Shown in pieces: positions 18,023 through 27,186 of a DNA stretch of 62,645 nucleotides. Location of the stretch: positions 1 to 62,645 of the forward strand of contig NZ_KE383960.1 of assembly GCF_000422925.1 (NCBI RefSeq). The letters are read 5' to 3'. Both the position numbers and the translations under genes were made by a program. The DNA is from Paludibacterium yongneupense DSM 18731. Lineage in GTDB: Bacteria; Pseudomonadota; Gammaproteobacteria; Burkholderiales; Chromobacteriaceae. Numbering within the stretch: the first letter of the stretch is position 1; every line of letters starts with the position of its first letter. Below the pieces are notes generated by a model, which worked only from the letters and a program-made list of their open reading frames with translations, was not told the origin of the DNA and ran no database searches.

Positions 18023-19522
18023 TCAGCGACCCAGATACTTCTGCATATCCGTCTTCAGGTTTTCGGAACGCGGTCCGAAAATGGCTTGGACGTTATTGCC
18101 AACCACGACCACACCTGCAGCACCCAGGGCCTTCAGGCGATGCTGGTCAACCTTGGCTACATCGCCAACCGTGATGCGCAGACGGGTGATGCAAGCGTCG
18201 AGCGCGGTCAGGTTTTCGCGGCCACCAAAAGCGGCAACCAGGCTTTCGGACATGGAGTTGTTTGCAGCAGCCTTGGCGGCAGCCTTTTCGGCGGACGTCG
18301 GGGCAGCGGCAGCTGCGGCAGCCGGAGCGGCGGTCGCAACAGCCAGGCCTTCTTCTTCGTCGTCTTCACGACCCGGAGTTTTCAGGTTCAGGGCGGAAAT
18401 CAGCACGCGGAACAGGCCGTAGTACACGATCGCATAGATCGGGCCGAGGATGAACACCAGCCAGGGCTTGACGTCCTTCACGTAGAAGACCGAGAAGTCA
18501 ATGAAGCCTTGGGAGAAGGTGAAGCCCATGTGAGCGCCGAGGGTGTTCATCAGGTAGAACGCCAGACCAACCAGTACAGCGTGAACGCCGTACAGGATCG
18601 GAGCTACGAACAGGAAGGCAAATTCGATAGGCTCGGTAATACCGGTCAGGAAAGAGGTCAAGGCAGCCGAAGCCATCAGGGCCATGATGCGAGTGCGGTT
18701 TTCCGGCTTGGCCGAATGCGCGATGGCAATGGCGGCGGCAGGCAGACCCCACATTTTCGGCAGGAAGCCACCAGCCAGGATCCCGGCGGTCGGGTCACCC
18801 GCAAAGAAGCGGTTGATGTCGCCGTGGATAACCTTGCCGGCTGCGTCGGTGAAGTCGCCCATCACGAAGAAGAACGGAGCGTTCCAGATGTGATGCAGAC
18901 CGAACGGCAGCAGCAGACGTTCTACGAAGCCGTACAGAGTAACGGCAACGGCCGGATTGCTAACAGCTGCCCAGTGCGAGAAGCTGTTGATGCCGGCTTG
19001 GATCGGGGTCCAGATGAAAGCCAGGATCACGCCCAGAACGATCGAGGCAATCGCGGTCACGATCGGCACGAAGCGCTTGCCCGCAAAGAAGCCGAGGTAG
19101 GACGGCAGCTCGATGCGATAGTAGCGGTTGAACATGAAGGCAGCGACCATACCGGACAGGATGCCGCCGAACACGCCAGTGTCCATCGTTTGCATGCCCA
19201 TCACGGTAGCCGGGGTGTTGCCCAGGATCGGAGCCATGACGCCCATGGCGCCCAGCAGTACGACATAGCCTACGATGGCGGCGACCGAAGCCACGCCGTC
19301 GTTATCGGTCAAGCCAAGAGCCACACCGACGGCGAAGAGCAGGGGCAGGTTGCCGAATACGGCACCACCGCCCTGTTCCATCAGGTGACTGACGATTTCC
19401 GGAATCCAGCTGAAGTGAGCGGCACCCACCCCCAGCAAGATACCGGCTACCGGCAGGACTGCTACCGGCGTCATCAGAGATTTGCCGATTTTTTGTAGTA
19501 AACCAAAAGCATTTAGCGACAT
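18023..19522 (-). CDS. ptsG: PTS glucose-specific transporter subunit IICB
   Basis: A 499-residue glucose permease resembling E. coli PtsG along its whole length. The IIC membrane domain fills residues 1 to about 390, with [20 protein letters not shown], the EKRFVP-like loop [10 protein letters not shown] and GITEPIEF. An Ala-rich, acidic linker follows (about 395-430). The IIB domain has its phospho-cysteine in LDACITRLR and ends near residue 499. It imports and phosphorylates glucose using phosphate from the IIA domain encoded by the next gene upstream, 20 bp away, so the two form a complete sugar PTS. Confidence 0.95.
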   Translation of the reverse strand: MSLNAFGLLQKIGKSLMTPVAVLPVAGILLGVGAAHFSWIPEIVSHLMEQGGGAVFGNLPLLFAVGVALGLTDNDGVASVAAIVGYVVLLGAMGVMAPILGNTPATVMGMQTMDTGVFGGILSGMVAAFMFNRYYRIELPSYLGFFAGKRFVPIVTAIASIVLGVILAFIWTPIQAGINSFSHWAAVSNPAVAVTLYGFVERLLLPFGLHHIWNAPFFFVMGDFTDAAGKVIHGDINRFFAGDPTAGILAGGFLPKMWGLPAAAIAIAHSAKPENRTRIMALMASAALTSFLTGITEPIEFAFLFVAPILYGVHAVLVGLAFYLMNTLGAHMGFTFSQGFIDFSVFYVKDVKPWLVFILGPIYAIVYYGLFRVLISALNLKTPGREDDEEEGLAVATAAPAAAAAAAPTSAEKAAAKAAANNSMSESLVAAFGGRENLTALDACITRLRITVGDVAKVDQHRLKALGAAGVVVVGNNVQAIFGPRSENLKTDMQKYLGR

Positions 19523-19542
19523 GTTCGCACCCCTTCGTTTCG

Positions 19543-22074
19543 TTAATCCTTGATTGCGTGTGTCAAACGTGCTCGTACTTCCGTGGTTGTGGAGAGCCGC
19601 AGCACATCGGCAGCTAACTCTTCACATTCCACTTTGGTGAATTTGCGGATCAGCGCCTTGATCTCGGGGATCGAAGGGACGCTGACCGACAGTTCGTCCA
19701 CCCCCATGCCGACCAGAGCCGGTACGGCGAGGGGGTCGGACGCCAGTCCACCACATACACCTACCCACTTGCCATGCTCGTGGGCCGCACGCACAGTACT
19801 TGCGATCATTTGCAACACAGCCGGGTTGAGCGCGTCGGCTTGGGAGCCGAGACCCGGATGGTTGCGATCCATCGCAAGAATGTACTGTGTCAGGTCGTTG
19901 GTGCCGATGGAGAAAAAATCCACCTCGGCCGCAAAATGGGAAGCCATGATGGCTGCCGACGGCACCTCGACCATGATGCCCACCTGTACCGGAGGTACAT
20001 TGAGCGCGTGTCTTTCTTCCTCGACCATCGCCTTGCACTGACGCATTTCGTCGAGTGTGGCAATCATCGGGAACATAATTGCGAGTTTTGCATAGGGTGC
20101 CGCGCGCAGGATCGCCCGCAGCTGGCTACGCATGATATCAGGTTGGGCCAGGCATAGCCTGACGCCGCGGACGCCCAGGAAGGGGTTTTCTTCATGCGGC
20201 ATCGGCAGGTACTGCAAAGGCTTGTCGCCGCCGACATCAAGCGTGCGTATGACCAGAGTGCGGTGATGGCCGAGTGCGCGTGCGATGCTTACGTAGGCAT
20301 TGGCCTGCTCGGCTTCGCCCGGAGCATCGGCACGCTGCAGGAACAGGAATTCCGAACGGAGCAGGCCCACGCCTTCGGCGCCGAGTTCCAGCCCTTTTTC
20401 CGCATCCTGCAGGCCGCCGATATTGGCGACGACTTCGACGTGATGTCCGTCCGACGTGGTGGCAGGCTGCGTGGCGACCAAACGGTCGCTGTTGCGTTGT
20501 TCGATCTGCTTCTGCTGCATCGCGCGGAAACTGGCCAGTTCGGCTTCGGACGGGCTGACGCGCAAAGTGCCCCGGCTGCCGTCGAGGACGACCGAGGTGC
20601 CGTCAGGCACTTTCAGCGCCTGGGCGTTGATGCCGACGACGGCCGGGATGTCGAGCGAGCGGGCCAGGATGGCGACGTGGCTGGTCGGGCTGCCTCCGGT
20701 GGTGCACATGCCCACCAGCTTGCTGCGATCCAGGCTCACTGTCAGCGACGGCGTCAGTTCTTCCGCGATCACGATGGCATTGCTAGGCAATTGCGGCGCA
20801 GTCATGCGGCCGCCGGTCAGCAATTCGAGCACGCGCATGCCGACGTCGCGCAAATCGTTGGCGCGAGCCGCCAGCAGGGCGTTCGGCAATTTGGACAGCA
20901 GGTCGGCGTGCGCGGTGTACGCCTGTTTCCAGGCGAAGGCTGCGCTCTTGCCTTCCTTTATCGTGTCGATGGCCAGCTCCATCAGGTCCGGGTCTTCGAG
21001 CAGTTCCTGATGGGCCGAGAAAATTTCCGCGCGGCCGCCATCGGCCTGGCTGCGGATCTGGTATTTCAATTGCTCGAGCTGGGCGTTGGCTTCGCCGATG
21101 GCAGTGTCCAGCTCGCTGCGTTCTATCGTTTCTCCGCGACCTTCTTCGGTCAGCGCGATGTTTTGCGGACCGAGGCGGTAGACCTGGCCGATCGCGATCC
21201 CGGCCGAAGCGGCGACGCCGCGCAGCAGGTCGGGGTCATCGCCGCCGTCGCCGCTGACGGCGACGGGCTCGGTCGCCGCGGCGACCGGGGCTTCTTCATG
21301 GGCATCGCCGGCGGCCAGCGCCGACAGCTGCAGAATCGCGGCTTCCGCATCCACGCCTTCGGCATGCAGGCGGACGATGTCGCCAAACTGGACGTTCAGG
21401 CCGAGCAGGGCCACGACGCTTTTGGCGTTGGCTTTACCGTTGGCCGTCACGAGGTAGATGCTGGCCTGGAACTGTTTGGCGGCATGGGCGATGACGGCGG
21501 ACGGTCGTGCATGCAGACCGGCTTTGCCGACTACGGTGATGTCGTCGGACTCGGCGCGCGCATTGGCCGCTGCCGCAGCGGCAACCGATTCGGCGTCGCC
21601 CAGCGTCAGGGTCAATACCCGGTCGCGGCCAGCGACGACGTGGCCGGTGGCATTTTCCATGAAGGCAACTTTGTCGCCGCTCAGAATGACGATCGGCGTG
21701 ACCAGGCTGCGGGCATGCGCGGCCAGGAAGGCCTCATCGAATTCTATCAAGGCATCGCCGCGGGCGACGCGGTCGCCCTGAGCGACCAGAGGCGTGAAGC
21801 CTTGCCCTTTCAGTTCAACCGTATCCAGCCCGATGTGCATCAGAATCTCGATGCCCTCATCGCTGGTCAGCGTCAGTGCATGATGCGCAGGATGCAGATG
21901 GGTCACGATGCCATTGCACGGTGCACGCAGGGTGTCACTGGCCGGGGAGATCGCCACGCCGTCGCCAATCATCTTTTCTGCGAATACCGGATCCGGAACG
22001 TCGGTCAACGGCAGCAGCATCCCCGACAAAGGGGCGTTAAGAATGAGTTCCTGACATTGAACTGACGTATTCAT
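19543..22074 (-). CDS. PTS triple fusion: IIA(Glc)-HPr-enzyme I
   Basis: An 843-residue multiphosphoryl transfer protein carrying all soluble PTS steps. The IIA-Glc domain (about 1-160) has active His80 in [14 protein letters not shown]. The HPr domain (about 177-255) has His188 in GLHARPSA. Enzyme I (about 280-840) has His466 in [13 protein letters not shown], plus the PEP-binding [16 protein letters not shown]. Ser219 in [10 protein letters not shown] lies 31 residues after the HPr histidine, exactly as Ser46 follows His15 in free HPr, so the HprK target site is kept. It forms an operon with ptsG. Similar fusions called NagF serve N-acetylglucosamine systems; the PtsG partner favours glucose. 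Confidence 0.95.
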   Translation of the reverse strand: MNTSVQCQELILNAPLSGMLLPLTDVPDPVFAEKMIGDGVAISPASDTLRAPCNGIVTHLHPAHHALTLTSDEGIEILMHIGLDTVELKGQGFTPLVAQGDRVARGDALIEFDEAFLAAHARSLVTPIVILSGDKVAFMENATGHVVAGRDRVLTLTLGDAESVAAAAAANARAESDDITVVGKAGLHARPSAVIAHAAKQFQASIYLVTANGKANAKSVVALLGLNVQFGDIVRLHAEGVDAEAAILQLSALAAGDAHEEAPVAAATEPVAVSGDGGDDPDLLRGVAASAGIAIGQVYRLGPQNIALTEEGRGETIERSELDTAIGEANAQLEQLKYQIRSQADGGRAEIFSAHQELLEDPDLMELAIDTIKEGKSAAFAWKQAYTAHADLLSKLPNALLAARANDLRDVGMRVLELLTGGRMTAPQLPSNAIVIAEELTPSLTVSLDRSKLVGMCTTGGSPTSHVAILARSLDIPAVVGINAQALKVPDGTSVVLDGSRGTLRVSPSEAELASFRAMQQKQIEQRNSDRLVATQPATTSDGHHVEVVANIGGLQDAEKGLELGAEGVGLLRSEFLFLQRADAPGEAEQANAYVSIARALGHHRTLVIRTLDVGGDKPLQYLPMPHEENPFLGVRGVRLCLAQPDIMRSQLRAILRAAPYAKLAIMFPMIATLDEMRQCKAMVEEERHALNVPPVQVGIMVEVPSAAIMASHFAAEVDFFSIGTNDLTQYILAMDRNHPGLGSQADALNPAVLQMIASTVRAAHEHGKWVGVCGGLASDPLAVPALVGMGVDELSVSVPSIPEIKALIRKFTKVECEELAADVLRLSTTTEVRARLTHAIKD

Positions 22075-22210
22075 GAAAAACCTCTAGCCCTGTCCTGCGC
22101 TGCGCAAGCGTTTCTGCGCGGATACCTGCTGGACATGCAAAAAACTGAATTTATCGACGAATGGAGCCACTGCGACAGCGAGTTTATGCTTTCACGGTTT
22201 CAGAGCCATG

Positions 22211-22216
22211 AGAATA
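22211..22216 (-). promoter_or_regulatory. Candidate -10 element of the PTS operon
   Basis: TATTCT on the minus strand. A start about seven bases downstream (near 22204) would put the FNR-type palindrome at 22240-22253 at about -42, the class II activator position. Weak on its own; the spacing is what makes it notable. Confidence 0.4.
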
Positions 22217-22239
22217 TTCGTATTTGTAAGTGTGGTCCT

Positions 22240-22253
22240 TTGATGAAGATCAA
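22240..22253. promoter_or_regulatory. Perfect FNR/ANR box upstream of the PTS operon
   Basis: TTGATGAAGATCAA matches the FNR consensus TTGAT-N4-ATCAA at all ten conserved bases. It lies 166 bp upstream of the PTS fusion ATG. It suggests oxygen-responsive control of glucose uptake by an FNR/ANR regulator, inferred from the motif. Confidence 0.7.
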
Positions 22254-22295
22254 TTGATTCCAAACTTGCATGGGGAACATTCCATTCAATTGTCA

Positions 22296-22310
22296 TGTAG
22301 TATCGCTACA
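22296..22310. promoter_or_regulatory. Palindromic operator, copy 1 (HexR-like)
   Basis: TGTAGTATCGCTACA has perfect 5-bp arms TGTAG/CTACA around a 5-bp centre. It resembles the HexR (RpiR family) consensus TGTARTWWWTYTACA, matching the conserved arms but not the AT-rich centre. A near-identical copy lies 146 bp away. Confidence 0.55.
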
Positions 22311-22368
22311 ACATCAAGCCTTGCCGCCGTCCTGCCCTGTTCGGGCGATGTTCTGGACTGATGCGACG

Positions 22369-22374
22369 TATAAT
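22369..22374 (+). promoter_or_regulatory. TATAAT -10-like hexamer between the two palindromes
   Basis: A perfect TATAAT on the plus strand (22369-22374), without a convincing -35. The overlapping minus-strand TATTAT could serve the PTS operon instead. The plus-strand transcript would begin with hairpins at 22382-22406 and 22408-22426. Confidence 0.35.
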
Positions 22375-22381
22375 AGACTAT

Positions 22382-22426
22382 CCAGGGATAAAGTACAGAT
22401 CCCTGGCGGGGCTTTAAGAGCGCCCC
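22382..22426. other. Tandem hairpins in the PTS/exbB intergenic region
   Basis: The first hairpin has arms CCAGGGAT (22382-22389) and ATCCCTGG (22399-22406) with a 9-nt loop. The second has GGGGC (22408-22412) and GCCCC (22422-22426). They lie between the two palindromic operators. They could be part of a leader or small RNA; no family was recognised. Confidence 0.4.
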
Positions 22427-22441
22427 TATTGTAGTCATATC

Positions 22442-22456
22442 TGTAGTATTGCTACA
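22442..22456. promoter_or_regulatory. Palindromic operator, copy 2 (HexR-like)
   Basis: TGTAGTATTGCTACA differs from copy 1 by a single centre base and shares the flanking ACAT. A further half-site TTGTAGT lies at 22429-22435. Confidence 0.55.
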
Positions 22457-22481
22457 ACATTTGCACCGCCCAGCGAGAGTT

Positions 22482-22519
22482 CCCCGTTTCCGGGCGCTGC
22501 CGTGCGCCCGGAAACGGGG
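22482..22519. repeat. 16-bp perfect inverted repeat
   Basis: CCCCGTTTCCGGGCGC (22482-22497) and its exact complement (22504-22519) surround a 6-nt loop. No T run follows on either strand, and the nearest genes diverge from it, so an ordinary terminator role is not supported. Confidence 0.6.
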
Positions 22520-22688
22520 GCAGGTCGTGCCCAAGCTTGTTTGCATTCTGTTTAAAATGGTATGGGTTTCTCTTGCGCGATTGCTTTCTGCCGCTTCCGG
22601 TGCCGGCGGCGTCGTTTTCAGTCGTAATATTGCCGGGCCGTTCCTTAGAGGCTAAAGTTGGGCGTTTGGAATGCTCAGGAGTCTGCCC

Positions 22689-23306
22689 GTGTGGTCAATA
22701 ATCGAAGCGGCTGGATGGCCCATCTGGACTATCGTCGTTGCCTCAGTCGTGTCGCTAGCCATTATTCTCGAGCGTTTTTTCAGCCTGCGCCAAGCCCTGG
22801 TCGCTCCTGGCGGCCTTCTGGAGCAAACGGTGCGCGAGTACCGTACCGAAGGCGTGTCCGCTTTGCTGCTGCAAAAGCTGGAACACCATTCTCCGCTTGG
22901 TCGTCTGTTCGCGGCAGGACTGCGCAACGCGGGCGGCAGTCGCGAAGTCATGAAAGATGCGATTGAAGACGAGGGGCGGGTGGTCGCCCACCAGTTGGAG
23001 CGTTTTATCACCACGCTGGGAACCATCGCCGCCATGGCCCCGCTATTGGGGCTGCTCGGGACAGTGGTCGGCATGATCGAGCTGTTCGGTTCCCAGTCGC
23101 CCGTGGGGACAAATCCCCATGTGCTTGCGCACGGCATATCGGTAGCTCTTTACAATACGGCGTTTGGTTTGATCGTAGCCATTCCCAGTATGATTTTCTA
23201 CCGGCATTTTCGGTCGCGTGTCGACTCGCTGCTGGTTGACATGGAGTCGCAGGCGGTCAGACTGGTCGAAGTCCTGCACGGTGGCCGCCATAACGGCGAG
23301 GAGTGA
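22689..23306 (+). CDS. exbB: MotA/TolQ/ExbB family proton channel protein
   Basis: A 205-residue inner-membrane protein of the ExbB/TolQ/MotA family, which with ExbD converts proton flow into work on outer-membrane partners. Three membrane segments are visible (about 8-26, 100-125 and 145-170). The conserved family stretch APLLGLLGTVVGMIELF lies in the second and NTAFGLIVAIPSMIFY in the third. GTG at 22689 has AGGAG eight bases ahead; an ATG at 22671 would add six residues but lacks proper spacing. No tonB lies next to it. The operon continues into lipid A genes. Confidence 0.93.
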   Translation: MWSIIEAAGWPIWTIVVASVVSLAIILERFFSLRQALVAPGGLLEQTVREYRTEGVSALLLQKLEHHSPLGRLFAAGLRNAGGSREVMKDAIEDEGRVVAHQLERFITTLGTIAAMAPLLGLLGTVVGMIELFGSQSPVGTNPHVLAHGISVALYNTAFGLIVAIPSMIFYRHFRSRVDSLLVDMESQAVRLVEVLHGGRHNGEE

Positions 23307-23312
23307 GCGAGC

Positions 23313-23729
23313 ATGAATTTCCGCCGCGGCAGGCAGCGTGAAGAACCCGAGATCAACCTGATTCCCCTGATCGATCTATTGCTGGTGATCCTTATCTTTC
23401 TGATGGTCACCACGACCTATTCCTCGTTTTCCGAGATGAAGATCAATCTTCCAACCGGCAAGGGCGATCCCGCGCAGGCGCAGGCGCATCTGATACATGT
23501 TGCCGTCGCCGCCGACGGCAACATGCAGGTCGACAGCCGGAAACTGGGGGCCGGCGACCGCGCCGGGCTGCTGGATGGGCTCGTCCGTGCGGCAGCGGGG
23601 CGATCGGATGCGATCGTCGTCGTCGACGCGGATGCGCGCTCGACGCATCAGTCGGTCATCCGCGTGATGGAGGCCGCGCGCGAAGCGGGACTCACGCAAT
23701 TGACCTTCGCAACGCGCAACGAACCATGA
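23313..23729 (+). CDS. exbD: ExbD/TolR family biopolymer transport protein
   Basis: A 138-residue partner of ExbB with a cytoplasmic basic N-terminus, one membrane helix (about 15-35) carrying the essential aspartate in INLIPLIDLLLVILIF, and a periplasmic domain. It starts six bases after exbB ends and overlaps lpxK by four bases (ATGA), pointing to one operon. Whether it powers a TonB, a Tol-like system or something else cannot be told here. Confidence 0.93.
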   Translation: MNFRRGRQREEPEINLIPLIDLLLVILIFLMVTTTYSSFSEMKINLPTGKGDPAQAQAHLIHVAVAADGNMQVDSRKLGAGDRAGLLDGLVRAAAGRSDAIVVVDADARSTHQSVIRVMEAAREAGLTQLTFATRNEP

Positions 23730-24733
23730 ACTGGGTAGAGCGGCACTGGTACCGTCCGCGCTTCGTGCTCACGCTGCTGCTGTGGCCGCTCGAAGCCCTG
23801 TTCGCCATGGTCGCCACGCTGCGCCGCGCGGCCTATCGCTGGGGCGTGTTGCGCAGCGAGGGCTTGCCGCGTCCGTTGGTGGTCATCGGCAATATCAATG
23901 TCGGCGGCGTCGGCAAGACGCCGCTGACGCAAGAACTGATCGAAGGCTTCTTGCTGCGCGGTGTCCGTGTCGGCATTGTCAGCCGCGGCTATGGCGGCGC
24001 CGGCGGCGTGCCTCGGCTGGTGACGTCGACGAGCCTGCCCGCCGAAGTCGGCGATGAACCGTTGATGCTGGCGGCTTGCGGCGTGCCGGTGGCCGTCGGT
24101 CGCGACCGTGTCGCGGCCGGGCGCCTGCTGCTGTCCGCCCACCCTGAGCTCGATCTGATATTGAGCGACGATGGCCTGCAGCATTATCGCTTGCGGAGGG
24201 ATGTCGAAATCGCGGTCGTCGATAGCGGCCGGGGTTTCGGCAACGGCCGATTGCTGCCCAACGGCCCCCTGCGCGAGGGGGTGCGGCGTCTTGAGACTGT
24301 CGACGCGGTGGTGCTCAACGGGAGCGCCGACCTCGATTTGCCTTTGCCGCCGTCCGTTCCCCGTTTCCGCATGCGCCTGGTCCCGGGCTTGCCCTATGCG
24401 CTGGGGCGGCCCGATCTGACCCGGCACGCGCGCGATTTCAAGGGCGAACGGGTTGTGGCGCTGGCCGGGATCGGTCATCCGGAGCGTTTTTTTGCGACCC
24501 TCGCGGCCTTTGGCATACAGGCCGAGCGGCGGCTGTCCTTTCCCGATCACCATGCATTCGTTGCCTCCGATATCCCGGAAGACGCAGATGCCGTGCTGGT
24601 GACGAGCAAGGATGCGGTCAAGTTGCAAGGGGGCAATCATGCTAGACTATGGGTTCTTCCGGTCCGTGCGGCGCTGTCGCCCGATCTGGCCGGGTGGATT
24701 CTGGCTCGACTGAAGATACGATATGGACGCTAA
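23726..24733 (+). CDS. lpxK: Tetraacyldisaccharide 4'-kinase
   Basis: A 335-residue inner-membrane-associated kinase that phosphorylates the 4' position of the lipid A disaccharide precursor. The N-terminal membrane-facing helix is followed by a P-loop in [28 protein letters not shown] and the FPDHHAF motif typical of LpxK are present. In enterobacteria lpxK follows msbA; here the exbB/exbD pair takes that place. It overlaps the downstream ycaR-like gene by 11 bp. Confidence 0.96.
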   Translation: MNWVERHWYRPRFVLTLLLWPLEALFAMVATLRRAAYRWGVLRSEGLPRPLVVIGNINVGGVGKTPLTQELIEGFLLRGVRVGIVSRGYGGAGGVPRLVTSTSLPAEVGDEPLMLAACGVPVAVGRDRVAAGRLLLSAHPELDLILSDDGLQHYRLRRDVEIAVVDSGRGFGNGRLLPNGPLREGVRRLETVDAVVLNGSADLDLPLPPSVPRFRMRLVPGLPYALGRPDLTRHARDFKGERVVALAGIGHPERFFATLAAFGIQAERRLSFPDHHAFVASDIPEDADAVLVTSKDAVKLQGGNHARLWVLPVRAALSPDLAGWILARLKIRYGR

Positions 24734-24905
24734 ATTTTTGGAAATCCTGGTCTGCCCGTTGTGCAAGGGGCCGCTGGTTTACGCGCGCGATAACCAGGAG
24801 TTGATCTGCAAACCCGACCGGCTCGCCTTTCCGATCCGCGATGGCATCCCCATGATGCTTGAGCAGGAAGCCCGTCCGCTACCGCCGGACGAAGAAGTGG
24901 CATGA
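24723..24905 (+). CDS. ycaR: Trm112-family small protein (YcaR-like)
   Basis: A 60-residue protein of the Trm112/YcaR family. [18 protein letters not shown] carries one CxxC pair; the rest ([21 protein letters not shown]) matches YcaR. Some family members activate methyltransferases, but the bacterial role is not settled. The gene is embedded in overlaps on both sides, between lpxK and kdsB, as in E. coli and many betaproteobacteria. Confidence 0.93.
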   Translation: MDAKFLEILVCPLCKGPLVYARDNQELICKPDRLAFPIRDGIPMMLEQEARPLPPDEEVA

Positions 24906-25657
24906 GCGCGTTTACCGTCGTGATTCCCGCGCGAATGGCTTCGAGCCGTCTGCCGGGCAAGCCGCTGGCAGATATCGCCGGCGTGCCCATGGTGGTGCGT
25001 GTGGCGCAGCAGGCGCAGAAAAGCGCCGCCGGGGGTGTGATTGTCGCCACGGATCACGACGCTGTTCTGGCCGCGTGCCGCGAACATGGGGTCGAGGCGG
25101 TGGCCACCCGGGCCGATCACGCCTGCGGTACTGACCGCCTGGCCGAAGTCGTCGATATTCTGGCCCTGGCCGTGAGCGACATCGTGGTCAACGTGCAGGG
25201 CGACGAGCCCTTGATCGAACCGGAGCTGATCGATCGGCTCGCCGGGCTGCTCGCCGCCGGCGACGCGCCGATGGCTACGCTCGCGCACCCGCTGGCCAGC
25301 ATAGACGAGATGTTCAATCCTAACGTGGTCAAGGTCGTGCTCGATCATGCCGGTCGCGCGCTCTATTTCAGCCGCGCCCCCATCCCCTATGCGCGCGACG
25401 ACTTTGCCCTGCAAGCGACCGCCCTGCCATCCGGGCTTCCCGCGCTGCGGCATATCGGCATGTACGCCTACCAGGCGGGTTTTCTCAAAACATATACCGC
25501 CCTTGCGCCGGCCGCGCTGGAGCGCTTCGAGGCGCTCGAACAACTGCGTGTGCTGTGGCACGGGTATGCAATCAAGGTGGCGGTTGTCGATCAGGCTCCT
25601 CATGCCGGGGTCGATACCGCCGATGACCTGGCTCGTGTCCGGGCGCTGTTCGCCTGA
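24902..25657 (+). CDS. kdsB: 3-deoxy-manno-octulosonate cytidylyltransferase (CMP-Kdo synthetase)
   Basis: A 251-residue cytoplasmic enzyme activating Kdo with CTP to CMP-Kdo for the LPS inner core. The nucleotide-binding N-terminus [17 protein letters not shown], the middle motif [17 protein letters not shown] and the late [12 protein letters not shown] match KdsB. The start overlaps the ycaR stop (ATGA). Confidence 0.97.
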   Translation: MSAFTVVIPARMASSRLPGKPLADIAGVPMVVRVAQQAQKSAAGGVIVATDHDAVLAACREHGVEAVATRADHACGTDRLAEVVDILALAVSDIVVNVQGDEPLIEPELIDRLAGLLAAGDAPMATLAHPLASIDEMFNPNVVKVVLDHAGRALYFSRAPIPYARDDFALQATALPSGLPALRHIGMYAYQAGFLKTYTALAPAALERFEALEQLRVLWHGYAIKVAVVDQAPHAGVDTADDLARVRALFA

Positions 25658-25701
25658 TGCGAGAACTGCCATTACGGCGTGTGAACTTTTGGAGCAAATG
25701 A

Positions 25702-26355
<654 letters not shown>

Positions 26356-26529
26356 TCGCCGATGTCGGCTGGCGGCGCCCTTGCGGGCGCCCGTCGGCCT
26401 GCCGCCCGTCTTCCTTTCCATCGCCCTCCCTCCGCCGCGACGCAACCTTTCCGCTTTTACCCTGTCTTGATAAATGCGGCGAAAGCGCCCATCTTCGTTA
26501 ACTGTCTGTGTCCGTGTGGAGAATCAAGG

Positions 26530-27147
26530 ATGTATCTCGGCGAGCGCTTCAACGGTATCTCACATCTGATCGGCACGGTACTGGCCATCGCCGGACTCGC
26601 TGTCCTCGTCACGATCGCGGGCCTGCAGCACGACCCGTGGAAAGTGGTCAGCTTCAGCCTGTACGGTACGACGCTGGTCATTCTTTACCTGGTTTCGACG
26701 CTGTATCACAGCGTCAAGGGTCGCGCCAAGGCCATTTTGCAAAAGTGCGACCATTCGGCCATCTATCTGCTTATCGCCGGCAGCTATACGCCCTTCGCAT
26801 TGGTGACCTTGCGCGGCGCCTGGGGCTGGACCCTGTTCGGGCTGAGCTGGGGGCTCGCCCTGTTCGGTATCGTGCAGGAGCTGACGCTCGGACGGCGTAC
26901 CCGCATACTGTCCATGATCCTGTACGTGCTGATGGGATGGCTGGTGCTGGTGGCGATCGTGCCGCTGGTGCGGGCATTGTCCGCCGGAGGGCTGTTCTGG
27001 CTCGCGCTCGGCGGTGTGTTATACAGCGTTGGCATTTACTGGTTCATCAACGACGAAAAAATCCGTCATGGCCACGGCATATGGCATATGTTCGTGCTCG
27101 GCGGCAGTCTGTGCCAGTTCGTCAGCGTGCTGCTCTACGTGGCGTGA
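26530..27147 (+). CDS. Hemolysin III / PAQR family membrane protein (TrhA-like)
   Basis: A 205-residue protein with seven predicted membrane helices. The PAQR metal-site residues are recognisable: histidine and serine in STLYHS, aspartate in KCDHSAIYLLIAGSYTPF, and the paired histidines of HGHGIWHMFV near the C-terminus. Bacterial relatives have been linked to membrane lipid and energy balance; the old name hemolysin III is not good evidence of haemolytic activity. The ATG at 26530 follows GGAG. A longer frame starting at 26362 is spurious. Confidence 0.9.
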   Translation: MYLGERFNGISHLIGTVLAIAGLAVLVTIAGLQHDPWKVVSFSLYGTTLVILYLVSTLYHSVKGRAKAILQKCDHSAIYLLIAGSYTPFALVTLRGAWGWTLFGLSWGLALFGIVQELTLGRRTRILSMILYVLMGWLVLVAIVPLVRALSAGGLFWLALGGVLYSVGIYWFINDEKIRHGHGIWHMFVLGGSLCQFVSVLLYVA

Positions 27148-27186
27148 AAAAGGCGAGGGCAGCGCGCGAGCGTTGCCGTCTGGTCT

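Noticed and set aside
26362-26529. N-terminal extension of the hemolysin III family gene
   Set aside because: The extra residues do not resemble the family, and a good ribosome-binding site precedes the ATG at 26530.
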